This document shows positions 18,241 to 26,095 of a DNA stretch of 64,000 bases, one piece after another. The notes beneath the pieces were generated by a model. It saw only the letters and a list, made by a program, of their open reading frames with translations. It was not told the DNA's origin and did not search any database. Origin of the DNA: Bradyrhizobium sp. CB1015 (lineage in GTDB: Bacteria > Pseudomonadota > Alphaproteobacteria > Rhizobiales > Xanthobacteraceae); contig NZ_CP104174.1 in assembly GCF_025200925.1 (NCBI RefSeq), positions 1,178,001-1,242,000 of the forward strand, read 5' to 3'. A program made the position numbers and the translations under genes. How positions within the stretch are numbered: the stretch's first letter is position 1; each line of letters starts with the position of its first letter.

Positions 18241-18266
18241 CGGGGCTGTCTCACAGAGGTCGTGTC

Positions 18267-18710
18267 ATGACCGACATGTTCGTATCGCTCGGCAACTGGA
18301 ATTGGCTGATCTTCGGCTTCATCCTGATGGCGCTGGAGGTGATGGCGCCGGGCATCTTCCTGTTCTGGCTTGGGCTCGCAGCGTTGCTGGTCGGCCTGAT
18401 CTCGTTCGCGGCTGCGATCTCCTGGCAGATCCAGCTCGTGATGTTCGCGATCTTTGCCGCCGCTGCCGTGCCGGTCTGGCGCCGCCTGGCCAAGCCGAAG
18501 CCGGATGCCAGCGCCAGCCCGTTCCTCAACAAGCGCACCGAAGCGCTGCTCGGCCGTGAGTTCACGCTGGAGAAGCCGATCATCGACGGCACCGGCACCG
18601 TGCGCATCGGCGACACGGTGTGGCGCGTGGCGGGCCCCGATACACCGGCCGGCACGCGGGTAAAAGTGGTGCAGGTCGACGGCGCCAACCTGACGGTCGC
18701 CGCGGCGTAG
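18267..18710 (+). CDS. NfeD-like membrane protein
   Basis: A 147-residue protein with two N-terminal transmembrane segments (NWNWLIFGFILMALEVMAPG, then the stretch from LIFSFAAAISWQIQ-like sequence) and a C-terminal OB-fold of NfeD type (LLGREFTLEKPIIDGTGTVR...GDTVWRV). Short NfeD (NfeD1b/YbbJ class) partners SPFH proteins, and the SPFH gene lies 26 bp upstream in the same direction, probably one operon. Confidence 0.9.
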   Translation: MTDMFVSLGNWNWLIFGFILMALEVMAPGIFLFWLGLAALLVGLISFAAAISWQIQLVMFAIFAAAAVPVWRRLAKPKPDASASPFLNKRTEALLGREFTLEKPIIDGTGTVRIGDTVWRVAGPDTPAGTRVKVVQVDGANLTVAAA

Positions 18711-18716
18711 CTCCGC

Positions 18717-18900
18717 TTACCCTCCCCTGGAGGGGGAGGGTCGGCTCACATTGAGCGCAGCGAAATGTGAGACGGGGTGGGGTGACGGTCTCTCCACGTC
18801 CAACAGTGTTCGTGTGGAGAGATCACCCCACCCCGCTCGCGCTCCGCGCGATCGACCACGGGCGAGCTACGCTCGTCCCGGACCCCTCCAGGGGAGGGTA
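18717..18900. repeat. Intergenic palindromic repeat interrupted by an IS3 element
   Basis: The same family as 15338-15503, with ends TTACCCTCCCCTGGAGGG and CCCTCCAGGGGAGGGTA. The right half carries an extra short palindrome near 18857-18882. The IS3-family element begins immediately after base 18900, and the interrupted GTAAGAG end of the repeat resumes at 20157. Confidence 0.8.
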
Positions 18901-18959
18901 TGAAGCTCCTCCGAATAAGTGGACACCTGTAGTAGGCTCATTGAGCCCGGAGGTGTCGA

Positions 18960-19271
18960 ATGGAACGTCAACGTCGGTCATTTACCGAAGAGTACAAGCA
19001 CCAAGCCGTCGAGTTGGCTTTGTCGAGCGGGCGCTCGATCGGGTCGGTTGCCAAGGAACTCGGTCTGCGCGACTCGGTGCTGCGGCGCTGGGTTGACAAG
19101 CTCCGGCAGGAGCCGACATCGGCGGCGTGGCGCCCCACCACGCAGGCGACGCCGATGTCGGCGGACCAGGCTTCGGAGATCGCCCGCCTGCGTCAGGAGA
19201 ACGAACGGCTGCGCATGGAGCGCGACATTTTAAAAAAGTCGATCGCGATCTTCGCCGGAACCCGGACATGA
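18960..19271 (+). CDS. IS3-family transposase OrfA
   Basis: A 103-residue protein with an N-terminal helix-turn-helix (SFTEEYKHQAVELALSSG, SIGSVAKELGLRDSVLRRW) and a C-terminal leucine-zipper-like coiled coil (EIARLRQENERLRMERDIL). It binds the element ends. Near its end lies T-TTT-A-AAA-AAG at about 19228-19237, the A-AAA-AAG slippery site used by IS3 elements for a -1 frameshift to make the OrfAB fusion transposase. Confidence 0.92.
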   Translation: MERQRRSFTEEYKHQAVELALSSGRSIGSVAKELGLRDSVLRRWVDKLRQEPTSAAWRPTTQATPMSADQASEIARLRQENERLRMERDILKKSIAIFAGTRT

Positions 19272-20128
19272 GCTTCCGCTTCATCGAAGACCACCGCGAC
19301 GCCTATCCGGTGCGGCTGATGTGTGCCGTGCTCGAGGTCTCGCCGGCCGGCTATTACGCCTGGCGCGATCGCCCGGTGAGCGAGCGGACCAAATCCAATG
19401 CCAGCCTCCTGGCCGCGATCCGGCAAGTCCATCAAGACAGCAGCGGGCGTTACGGCAGTCCTCGCGTCCATGCCGTCCTGCGCAAGCAGGGCCGCGGCGC
19501 CAGCCGTGGCCGGATCGAGCGGCTGATGCACCGGCACGGTATCCGCGCCATCATGGCGCCGCCACGCCGGGTGCGCACCACCGACAGCCGTCACGACCTC
19601 CCGATCGCACCGAACCTGATCGCGCGCGACTTCACCGCTCCCGCCCCGAACCGGGTCTGGCTCGCCGATATCACCTACATCCCGACCGCGGAGGGCTGGC
19701 TGTATCTGGCGGCCGTCATGGATCTGTTCAGCCGAAAGATCGTCGGCTGGGCCATGCAAGACCATATCCAGGTCGAGCTCGCATCCGCGGCGCTGACGAT
19801 GGCCATCCAGCAGCAACGGCCGCTGGCCGGATTGATCCACCACTCCGATCGCGGTGTGCAGTATGCCTCACATGCCTATCGCAAGGTCCTCACCGGCGCC
19901 GGCATCGTGGCATCAATGAGCCGCAAGGCCGATTGCTACGACAATGCCCCGATGGAGAGCTTCTTCCATACCTTGAAAACCGAGCTGATCCATCATCGCG
20001 ACTACAACACCCGCGCCGAGGCCCAGCGCGACATCTTCGCCTTCATCGAGGGCTTCTACAACCGAACCCGGCTCCATTCCGCAATCGGATATATCGCCCC
20101 GATCGAGATGGAGCTAAAAGCCGCTTAA
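19268..20128 (+). CDS. IS3-family transposase OrfB (DDE integrase domain)
   Basis: A 286-residue protein beginning MSFRFIEDHRDAYPVRLMC. An HTH_21-type N-terminal region (SSGRYGSPRVHAVLRKQG) is followed by the rve DDE core. Acidic residues are in WLADITYIPTAEGWLYLAAV, HHSDRGVQYAS and the final glutamate in DNAPMESFFHTLKTE. It is made mainly as a fusion with OrfA by -1 frameshifting. All catalytic blocks are present, so it is probably functional. Confidence 0.93.
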   Translation: MSFRFIEDHRDAYPVRLMCAVLEVSPAGYYAWRDRPVSERTKSNASLLAAIRQVHQDSSGRYGSPRVHAVLRKQGRGASRGRIERLMHRHGIRAIMAPPRRVRTTDSRHDLPIAPNLIARDFTAPAPNRVWLADITYIPTAEGWLYLAAVMDLFSRKIVGWAMQDHIQVELASAALTMAIQQQRPLAGLIHHSDRGVQYASHAYRKVLTGAGIVASMSRKADCYDNAPMESFFHTLKTELIHHRDYNTRAEAQRDIFAFIEGFYNRTRLHSAIGYIAPIEMELKAA

Positions 20129-20168
20129 ACCCGTCCACTTTTTCGGGGGAAGATCAGTAAGAGGCGCC

Positions 20169-20495
20169 TCACCGCTTCCACCGCTCCGCAAACTTGTGCA
20201 GCGGCAAGAACGTCTCGCACAATTCGTGCCCCAGCGGCGTCAGTCCGTAGCCTCCACCGTCGCCCAGCTCCACGAAGCCCGCCTCGCGCAGCTCCGTCAG
20301 CCGTGCCTGCAGCACCGTGGGCGAGGCCTCGTCACAGGCGCTGCGCAGGGCGCGCGAGGTGAGGGGCTCTCCGCGCAACTCCCACAAGATTCGCAGGCTC
20401 CAGCGCCGGCCGAGCAGGTCGAGCAAAGCCATGATCGGCCGCCCGGTGCGCGAGCCGCGGACGCTGCGTGTCGCCGTGCCGGCCTGTTTCGCCAT
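20169..20495 (-). CDS. HxlR family transcriptional regulator
   Basis: A 108-residue winged-helix regulator. The HxlR core reads PIMALLDLLGRRWSLRILWELRGEPLTSRALR, followed by the wing region VLQARLTELREAGFVEL. It is transcribed divergently from a carboxymuconolactone-decarboxylase-like gene, with two 17-bp inverted repeats between them that are the likely binding sites. The signal it senses is unknown. It lacks the N-terminal cysteine typical of redox-sensing HypR/QorR-type members. Confidence 0.88.
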   Translation of the reverse strand: MAKQAGTATRSVRGSRTGRPIMALLDLLGRRWSLRILWELRGEPLTSRALRSACDEASPTVLQARLTELREAGFVELGDGGGYGLTPLGHELCETFLPLHKFAERWKR

Positions 20496-20513
20496 CGCCG
20501 CCTCTTCCGTCGC

Positions 20514-20552
20514 GCTACAGATAATGTAGCGTGTTGCTACGATAAATGTAGC
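20514..20552. promoter_or_regulatory. Double operator for the HxlR regulator
   Basis: Two near-identical 17-bp inverted repeats lie in tandem: GCTACAGATAATGTAGC at 20514-20530 and GCTACGATAAATGTAGC at 20536-20552. Their starts are 22 bp apart, about two DNA turns, so two dimers could bind on one face. They lie between the divergent starts at 20495 and 20568, a normal layout for autoregulation plus control of the target gene. Confidence 0.8.
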
Positions 20553-20567
20553 ATAGGAGCTCGGCCC

Positions 20568-21131
20568 ATGTCTGCCGCGATGTCCCAGGCCTCACCGCGC
20601 ATCGCTCCGCTCTCGCCGCCTTATCCCCCGGAAACCCAGGCGCAGTTCGACCGTATCATGCGCGGTGCGCCGCCGCTGATGCTGTTCCGGGTGATGGCGG
20701 GCCATGGCCGCGCCTGGGACAAGTTTCGCGCCGGCGGACTTCTTGATCCGGGGCCGCTCTCGCTGCGCCAGCGCGAGATCGTCATCGACCGCACCTGTGC
20801 GCTGAACGGCTGCGAATACGAATGGGGCGTGCATGTCGCGATCTTCGCCGGGCCGGCAAAGCTTACCGCGGAGGAGGTGCGCGCGACGGTGCTGGGCGAT
20901 GCGAGGTCGGCCTGCTGGTCGCCGGCCGAGCAGGCGCTGATCGCGGCCGTCGACGCGCTGCATCATCGCGCGACGCTCGCCGACGAGGAATTCGACGCGC
21001 TCTCCGCGCATTACGACGACGCGCAGATCCTGGAGATCATGCTGCTGTGCGGCTTCTATCGCACGGTGTCGTACCTGGCGAACGGATTGCGAATGCCGCT
21101 GGAGGAGAACGCGGAGCGGTTTCCGCGGTAG
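20568..21131 (+). CDS. Carboxymuconolactone decarboxylase/AhpD-like protein
   Basis: A 187-residue helical protein. The region QREIVIDRTCALNGCEYEWGVHVAIF resembles the CMD-domain core, where related peroxidase-like members carry CxxC and a following histidine; here one cysteine, in NGCEYEWGVH, replaces the pair. It may therefore be a non-AhpD CMD protein with decarboxylase or isomerase-like function. It is probably controlled by the divergent HxlR regulator. ATG 20568 starts MSAAMSQ. Confidence 0.82.
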   Translation: MSAAMSQASPRIAPLSPPYPPETQAQFDRIMRGAPPLMLFRVMAGHGRAWDKFRAGGLLDPGPLSLRQREIVIDRTCALNGCEYEWGVHVAIFAGPAKLTAEEVRATVLGDARSACWSPAEQALIAAVDALHHRATLADEEFDALSAHYDDAQILEIMLLCGFYRTVSYLANGLRMPLEENAERFPR

Positions 21132-21152
21132 ACTCTCTCGCCCCGCAAGCGG

Positions 21153-21363
21153 CAGGGCTATCGCATATGACTTGTGGCGGCGGCCTGCGCGCACGCCTCG
21201 TCCTTCGAGACGGCGCTTACGCGCCTCCTCAGGATGAGGCTAATCAGCGTCAGTGCTCGTTGAAACTGCTGCCGCGCACTCCGCCCTCATCCTGAGGAGC
21301 CCGCCCAAAGCGGGCGTCTCGAAGGATGGCCGCTGGGAAAAGCTCTCAAATGCGATAGCCCTG
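21153..21363. mobile_element. 211-bp non-autonomous element (MITE), copy 1
   Basis: The ends are perfect inverted repeats (CAGGGCTATCGCAT and ATGCGATAGCCCTG). The element is flanked by the 10-bp direct repeat CCGCAAGCGG at 21143-21152 and 21364-21373. The flanks outside belong to a hairpin repeat of the CTCTCGCCCCGCAAGCGGGGAGAGG kind (compare 34801-34933), so the element sits exactly at the hairpin tip. It has no gene. A second copy, also 211 bp and differing at about four bases, is at 42463-42673. Confidence 0.92.
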
Positions 21364-21388
21364 CCGCAAGCGGGGAGAGGCGAAGAAA

Positions 21389-22429
21389 CTACGCCACGCC
21401 CGCGCGCAGCAGATCGTGCAGGTGCACGATCCCCACCACCTTGTTGGCTTCCGTCACCAGCAGCGTGGTGATCTTGCGCGTGTTCAGCACCTCGATCATC
21501 TCGGTCGCGAGCATCGAGGGCGGCACGGTCTTGGGCTGTTTCGTCATGATCTCATCGACGGTCACCGTCAGAAGATCGGGCCGCATGTGGCGGCGCAGAT
21601 CGCCGTCGGTGATGATGCCGACCGCCTCGCCCGCATCGTTGACGATGCAGACGCAGCCGAGCCCCTTGGCCGACATCTCGACCACGGCTTCCGACATCTC
21701 GGTGCCGAGTGGCTTGAGCGGAATCTCCGCGCCGGTGCGCATGTAGTCGCGGACGAATTTCAGCATCGCGCCCAGCTTGCCGCCGGGGTGGAAATGCGCG
21801 AATTCCAGCGCCGTGAAGCCGCGCCCCTCGAGCAGTGCGATCGCAAGCGCGTCGCCGATCGCGGCCTGCATCAGCGTCGAGGTGGTCGGCGCCAGATTGT
21901 GCGGGCAGGCCTCGCGCGCCTTCGGCAGCTCGATCACGAGATCGGCGGCTTGGCCGAGCGAGGACGAAGCGTTCGAGGTCACCGCGATCATGGGGATCGC
22001 AAAGCGCGCCGAATAGTTCACGAGGTTCTTCATCTCCGGCTGCTCGCCGGACCAGGACAGCGCCATGATGACGTCGTCGGGCGTGATCATGCCGAGGTCG
22101 CCGTGGCCGGCTTCGGCGGCGTGCACGAAGAAGGCGGGCGTGCCGGTCGAGGCCAGGGTCGCCGCGATCTTGCGACCCATATGGCCGGACTTGCCAAGCC
22201 CGGTGACGATGACGCGGCCCTTGGCGTTGCGGATCAGCTCGACGGCCTTGGCGAAGGGCTCGCCCAGCGGTCCGCGCAGCGCGGCGGCGAGCGCGTTGAT
22301 GCCGCCGCTCTCCGTCTCCAGGGTGCGGAGCGCGGATTCGACGCTATCAGGAATGGAGCCGGATGATTGGGTCATCAGCGGTTTCGAGCTCGGCATGGTC
22401 TGGTCCAGGGAGGAGGGGCGTTCGCCCAT
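21389..22429 (-). CDS. Arabinose-5-phosphate isomerase (KpsF/GutQ/KdsD family)
   Basis: A 346-residue protein with an N-terminal SIS sugar-phosphate isomerase domain (VIVTGLGKSGHMGRKIAATLASTGTPAFFVHAAEAGHGDLG) and two C-terminal CBS domains (VCIVNDAGEAVGIITDGDLRRHM and ITTLLVTEANKVVGIVHLHDLLRAG). It converts ribulose-5-phosphate to arabinose-5-phosphate, the Kdo precursor for lipopolysaccharide or capsule. ATG 22429 is used; ATG 22396 is an equally possible start because neither has a strong ribosome site. Confidence 0.9.
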   Translation of the reverse strand: MGERPSSLDQTMPSSKPLMTQSSGSIPDSVESALRTLETESGGINALAAALRGPLGEPFAKAVELIRNAKGRVIVTGLGKSGHMGRKIAATLASTGTPAFFVHAAEAGHGDLGMITPDDVIMALSWSGEQPEMKNLVNYSARFAIPMIAVTSNASSSLGQAADLVIELPKAREACPHNLAPTTSTLMQAAIGDALAIALLEGRGFTALEFAHFHPGGKLGAMLKFVRDYMRTGAEIPLKPLGTEMSEAVVEMSAKGLGCVCIVNDAGEAVGIITDGDLRRHMRPDLLTVTVDEIMTKQPKTVPPSMLATEMIEVLNTRKITTLLVTEANKVVGIVHLHDLLRAGVA

Positions 22430-22587
22430 TGGCGCCTGCTTAGCACGCCCCGATCAGCGAGGCGACGCGCGCCCCAACGCCCTCAACTGGTCATTAACCA
22501 TAATTGTTGTAACTCCATTAACGATGGTTCCCGCCAGCCGGCGGGGATGATCGAGAAAGTGTTTGATTTCGTTGGGGTAATTCCATC

Positions 22588-24327
22588 GTGGGGTCGTCTC
22601 CAGGCAGCGGCCGGAGCACTGTCGCGCGTTTCCTGCGCGCCGCTTTGCCGTGCCTCGCGCTGACCACCCTCGCAAGCTGCCCGGCGGCCGCCCAGAGCCT
22701 GACGCCCGACCTGTTCAATCCCAACCGCGGCGGTTTTGCCTCGCCCGATACGCTGCCGACCCGCCGCACCGCCGGCGTTCTGCAGGCGCCCTCCGACGCC
22801 TTGCCGAAACTGCCCGATCCCAATGCCGACCCGCGCCAGCGCCAGCAGACGCCGGCGAGCTCGCGTGTCGGTCAGGTCCCAACCTACGGCCTGCCCGCCG
22901 CCACCGGCGCGAGCGGCTCCGGCTACGACTCGCTCAACCGCAAGCGGCAGCAGCCCAAGCTCTATCCGGGCCAGCCGAAGCCGAAGCGCGTCGGTCCCGG
23001 TTCGCCGCCGCCGCCCGCAACGCCGGCCACGACGCTCGGCCCGCCGCGCATCGCGCCGCCGCCGTCCGAGACCGCGCACAAGGTGCCGGTGCCGGCGGCG
23101 ATGGCGGGCAACGTGCCCGGCCAGCCGCTGCGCCGCCGCCTCAAGGCCGATGACGATCCGTTCGGCGCGGTCGGCGATTACGCCGGCAGCTTCCTGATCA
23201 AGGGCGGGCTCGAGCTCTCCGCCGGCTACGACAGCAATCCGACGCGCCTCAACAAGCCGGTCGGTTCGCCCGCCTATGTCATCGCGCCCGATCTGCTCGT
23301 GGTGTCGGATTGGGAGCGCCACGCGCTGGTCGCCGATCTGCGCGGCTCGTTCTCGGGCTATACCAACGACATGCCGGCGACGATCAACGGCTTCGCCTCG
23401 CCGTCGCCGGTCGAGGCCAACCGTCCCGATTTCAACGGCCATGTCGACGGCCGGCTCGACGTCACCCGCGATTTCAAGCTGACCTCGCAGCTGCGCCTGC
23501 GTCTCGCCACCGACAATCCCGGCAGCCCCAACGTGCAGGCCGGCCTGCAGAAATACCCTGTCTACGCCGCCTACGGCACGACGCTCGGCTTCGACCAGAC
23601 CTTCAACCGCTTCCAGGTCGCCGCCGGCGCCACCATCGATCGCACCGCCTACACCGATTCCAAGCTCACCGACGGCTCGACCTCCAGCAACGACGACCGC
23701 AACTTCAACCAGTACGGCGGCGTCGGACGCTTCTCCTACGACCTCAAGCCGGGGCTGAAGCCCTTCGTCGAGATCCAGGGCGATACCCGCGTCCACGACC
23801 AGGCCGCCGACCGCAACGGCTACTTGCGCGATTCGAACGGCGGCTATGCCAAGGTCGGCTCGTCCTTCGAGTTCTCGCGCATCCTCACCGGCGAGATCTC
23901 GGTCGGCTATTCCGCGCGCAGCTACACCGACCCGCGCCTCAGCCAGCTCGCAGGGTTTCTCACCACGGGCTCCCTGATCTGGAGCGCCAGCGGCCTCACC
24001 ACGGTGAAGTTCTTCACCGACACCCAGATATCGGAGACCACGGTCCCCGGCTCCTCCGGCGTCCTGGTGCGCACCTATTCCGCCGAAGTCGACCACGACT
24101 TCCGCCGCTGGCTCACGGCGGTCGGCAAGTTCACCTACGGCACGCTCGACTATCAGGGCCAGAACCGCAACGACAAGACCTACTCGCTCGAAAGCAATTT
24201 GATCTACAAGCTCAACCGCAACGTCTGGATCAAGGGCACGCTGCGCCACGACATCCTGGATTCGAACCAGGCAGGATCGAGTTCGCAGGGGACGGTGGTG
24301 ATGCTGGGGGTGAGGCTGCAGAATTAG
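22588..24327 (+). CDS. Outer-membrane beta-barrel protein
   Basis: A 579-residue exported protein, probably starting at GTG 22588. A signal peptide ends near ALTTLASCPAAAQS, followed by a Pro-rich linker to about residue 190. After that come alternating amphipathic strands (for example LELSAGYDSNPTRLNKP, VAAGATIDRTAYTDSK, ILTGEISVGYSARSY). The protein closes with VVMLGVRLQN, whose hydrophobic end is typical of barrels inserted by BamA. It resembles the BBP2_2/porin-like barrels of Rhizobiales. The substrate is unknown. Confidence 0.8.
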   Translation: MGSSPGSGRSTVARFLRAALPCLALTTLASCPAAAQSLTPDLFNPNRGGFASPDTLPTRRTAGVLQAPSDALPKLPDPNADPRQRQQTPASSRVGQVPTYGLPAATGASGSGYDSLNRKRQQPKLYPGQPKPKRVGPGSPPPPATPATTLGPPRIAPPPSETAHKVPVPAAMAGNVPGQPLRRRLKADDDPFGAVGDYAGSFLIKGGLELSAGYDSNPTRLNKPVGSPAYVIAPDLLVVSDWERHALVADLRGSFSGYTNDMPATINGFASPSPVEANRPDFNGHVDGRLDVTRDFKLTSQLRLRLATDNPGSPNVQAGLQKYPVYAAYGTTLGFDQTFNRFQVAAGATIDRTAYTDSKLTDGSTSSNDDRNFNQYGGVGRFSYDLKPGLKPFVEIQGDTRVHDQAADRNGYLRDSNGGYAKVGSSFEFSRILTGEISVGYSARSYTDPRLSQLAGFLTTGSLIWSASGLTTVKFFTDTQISETTVPGSSGVLVRTYSAEVDHDFRRWLTAVGKFTYGTLDYQGQNRNDKTYSLESNLIYKLNRNVWIKGTLRHDILDSNQAGSSSQGTVVMLGVRLQN

Positions 24328-24385
24328 GGGGCGGCCTGCTTGCGCGTCTCACGAGACGAACCGGAAAGGTGCGGCACTCTCCAAT

Positions 24386-24482
24386 CGTCATTCCGGGGCG
24401 CGCCTTTGCGCGAACCCGGAATCCATCGGGCGTCTGGGTTTGAATGGATTCCGGGCTCGCGCTTCGCGCGCCCCGGAATGAC
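24386..24482. repeat. Intergenic palindromic repeat, CATTCCGGGGCG type
   Basis: Inverted ends CGTCATTCCGGGGCGCGC and GCGCGCCCCGGAATGAC flank a shorter internal inverted pair (ATCCATC and GATGGAT-like). It is the third copy of the family in this window. It sits between two convergent genes. Confidence 0.8.
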
Positions 24483-24487
24483 CGACC

Positions 24488-25939
24488 CTACCGCGGCAGA
24501 TCCGTCTTCCCCATCAGGAACGTGTCGATCGACCGGGCGCACAGCCGCCCCTCGCGGATCGCCCACACCACCAGCGACTGGCCGCGGCGCATGTCGCCGG
24601 CGGTGAACACGTTGGGGCGCGAGGTCTGGTAGTCCAGCGTGTTGGCCTTGACGTTGCCGCGGGGGTCGAGCTCGACCGCGAGCAGCTTCAAGAGGCCCTC
24701 GTGCACGGGATGGACGAAGCCCATCGCGAGCAGAACGAGCTCGGCCTCTAACTCGAACTCGGTGCCGGCAATCGGCTTGAACTTGTCGTCGACGCGCACG
24801 CAGTGCAGCTTCTTGACCTGGCCGTTCTCGCCCGAGAATTTCTGGGTCAGCACGGCGTATTCGCGCACCGCGCCCTCGGCCTGGCTCGAGGACGTCCGCA
24901 TCTTTAGCGGCCAGTTCGGCCAGGTCAGGCCCTTGTTCTCGCGCTCGGGCGGCGCGGGCATGATCTCGAGCTGCGTCACCGACAGCGCGCCCTGGCGCAG
25001 CGAGGTGCCGATGCAATCGGAGCCGGTGTCGCCGCCGCCGATGACGACGACATGCTTGCCGCCGGCCAGGATCTCCTGGACGCCGCCGAGCGGCTCCTCG
25101 GAGACGCGGCGGTTCTGCTGCGGCAGGAAGTCCATGGCGTAGTGGATGCCGGCGAGCTCGCGGCCGGGGATCGGCAGGTCGCGCGGAGCTTCCGCGCCGC
25201 CGGTCAGCGCCACGGCGTCGTACTCGTTGAGCAGCTCGCGTGGATCGACGTTGCCCTCAGCGCCGACATGGCTGTTGTAGTGGAAGGTGACGCCTTCGGC
25301 TTCCATCTGCGCCACGCGGCGGTCGATGACGCCCTTTTCCATCTTGAAGTCGGGAATGCCGTAGCGCAGCAGGCCGCCGGCCTTGGCGTACTTCTCGTAG
25401 ACGTGGACGTCGTGGCCGGCGCGCGCCAGCTGCTGCGCGCAGGCCATGCCGGCGGGGCCCGAGCCGATCACCGCGACCTTCTTGCCGGTCTTCTCCGCGG
25501 CGATCTCAGGCTTGAGCCAGCCATTGTCCCAGGCGCGGTCGACGATCGCGCATTCGATGGTCTTGATGGTGACGGGGTTGTCGTCGATGTTGAGCGTGCA
25601 GGACGCTTCGCACGGCGCCGGGCAGATGCGCCCCGTGAACTCCGGGAAATTGTTGGTCGAGTGCAGGTTGCGCGAGGCCTCTTCCCAATTGCCCTGATAG
25701 ACGAGGTCGTTCCAGTCGGGGATCTGGTTGTTGACCGGGCAGCCGGGCGTGCCGGGCGCGACCGAGCCGGTGCCGTGGCAATAGGGAATGCCGCAGTTCA
25801 TGCAGCGCGCGGCCTGGTCGCGCACCTCTTTCTCGGAGAGCGGAACGACGAATTCCTTGTAATGCTTCACGCGCTCGGCGACCGGGGTGTACTTGCGGTC
25901 GTGCCGTTCGATTTCCAGAAAACCCGTGATCTTGCCCAT
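24488..25939 (-). CDS. gltD: Glutamate synthase small subunit
   Basis: A 483-residue FAD/NADPH subunit of glutamate synthase. The N-terminal 4Fe-4S cysteines are visible ([14 protein letters not shown] and CPVNNQIP...CPAPCEASC). The FAD-binding motif is [22 protein letters not shown], and the NADPH fold is [17 protein letters not shown]. It passes electrons from NADPH to GltB. gltB lies just upstream on the same strand, separated by a 150-bp region that contains a palindromic repeat. Confidence 0.95.
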   Translation of the reverse strand: MGKITGFLEIERHDRKYTPVAERVKHYKEFVVPLSEKEVRDQAARCMNCGIPYCHGTGSVAPGTPGCPVNNQIPDWNDLVYQGNWEEASRNLHSTNNFPEFTGRICPAPCEASCTLNIDDNPVTIKTIECAIVDRAWDNGWLKPEIAAEKTGKKVAVIGSGPAGMACAQQLARAGHDVHVYEKYAKAGGLLRYGIPDFKMEKGVIDRRVAQMEAEGVTFHYNSHVGAEGNVDPRELLNEYDAVALTGGAEAPRDLPIPGRELAGIHYAMDFLPQQNRRVSEEPLGGVQEILAGGKHVVVIGGGDTGSDCIGTSLRQGALSVTQLEIMPAPPERENKGLTWPNWPLKMRTSSSQAEGAVREYAVLTQKFSGENGQVKKLHCVRVDDKFKPIAGTEFELEAELVLLAMGFVHPVHEGLLKLLAVELDPRGNVKANTLDYQTSRPNVFTAGDMRRGQSLVVWAIREGRLCARSIDTFLMGKTDLPR

Positions 25940-25981
25940 TAAACCCGAAGTCCCTGCCGCTTAAATTCTTTGTTCTCTCAC

Positions 25982-26089
25982 TCCTCATCCTGAGGAGCGG
26001 CGCGCCTTTCGCGCCGCGTCTCGAAGGATAGAGGCCCGGATGGTGACCTCATGGTTCGAGACGCGCTACGCGCTCCTCACCATGAGGGC
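25982..26089. repeat. Palindromic repeat of the CTCATCCTGAGGAG type between gltB and gltD
   Basis: Two related blocks lie side by side: CTCATCCTGAGGAGCGGC...GCGTCTCGAAGGAT, and the inverted CTCATGGTTCGAGACGCG...CTCCTCACCATGAG. The same words (CTCCTCAGGATGAGG, CGTCTCGAAGGATGG) form the interior of the 211-bp mobile element at 21153 and 42463. Lying inside the gltB-gltD transcript, it may affect mRNA stability or subunit ratio. Confidence 0.75.
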
Positions 26090-26095
26090 TTTTTC

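Larger units (their letters stand above)
18901..20156 (+). mobile_element. Complete IS3-family insertion sequence, 1256 bp
   Basis: The element begins TGA and ends TCA. The outer 24 bp of each end match at 19 positions when inverted (shared core AAGTGGAC). A 3-bp direct repeat, GTA, flanks it at 18898-18900 and 20157-20159, typical for IS3. It carries orfA and orfB in overlapping frames with a slippery A-run. It looks intact and therefore recently active. The insertion is inside a palindromic repeat downstream of nfeD. Confidence 0.92.
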
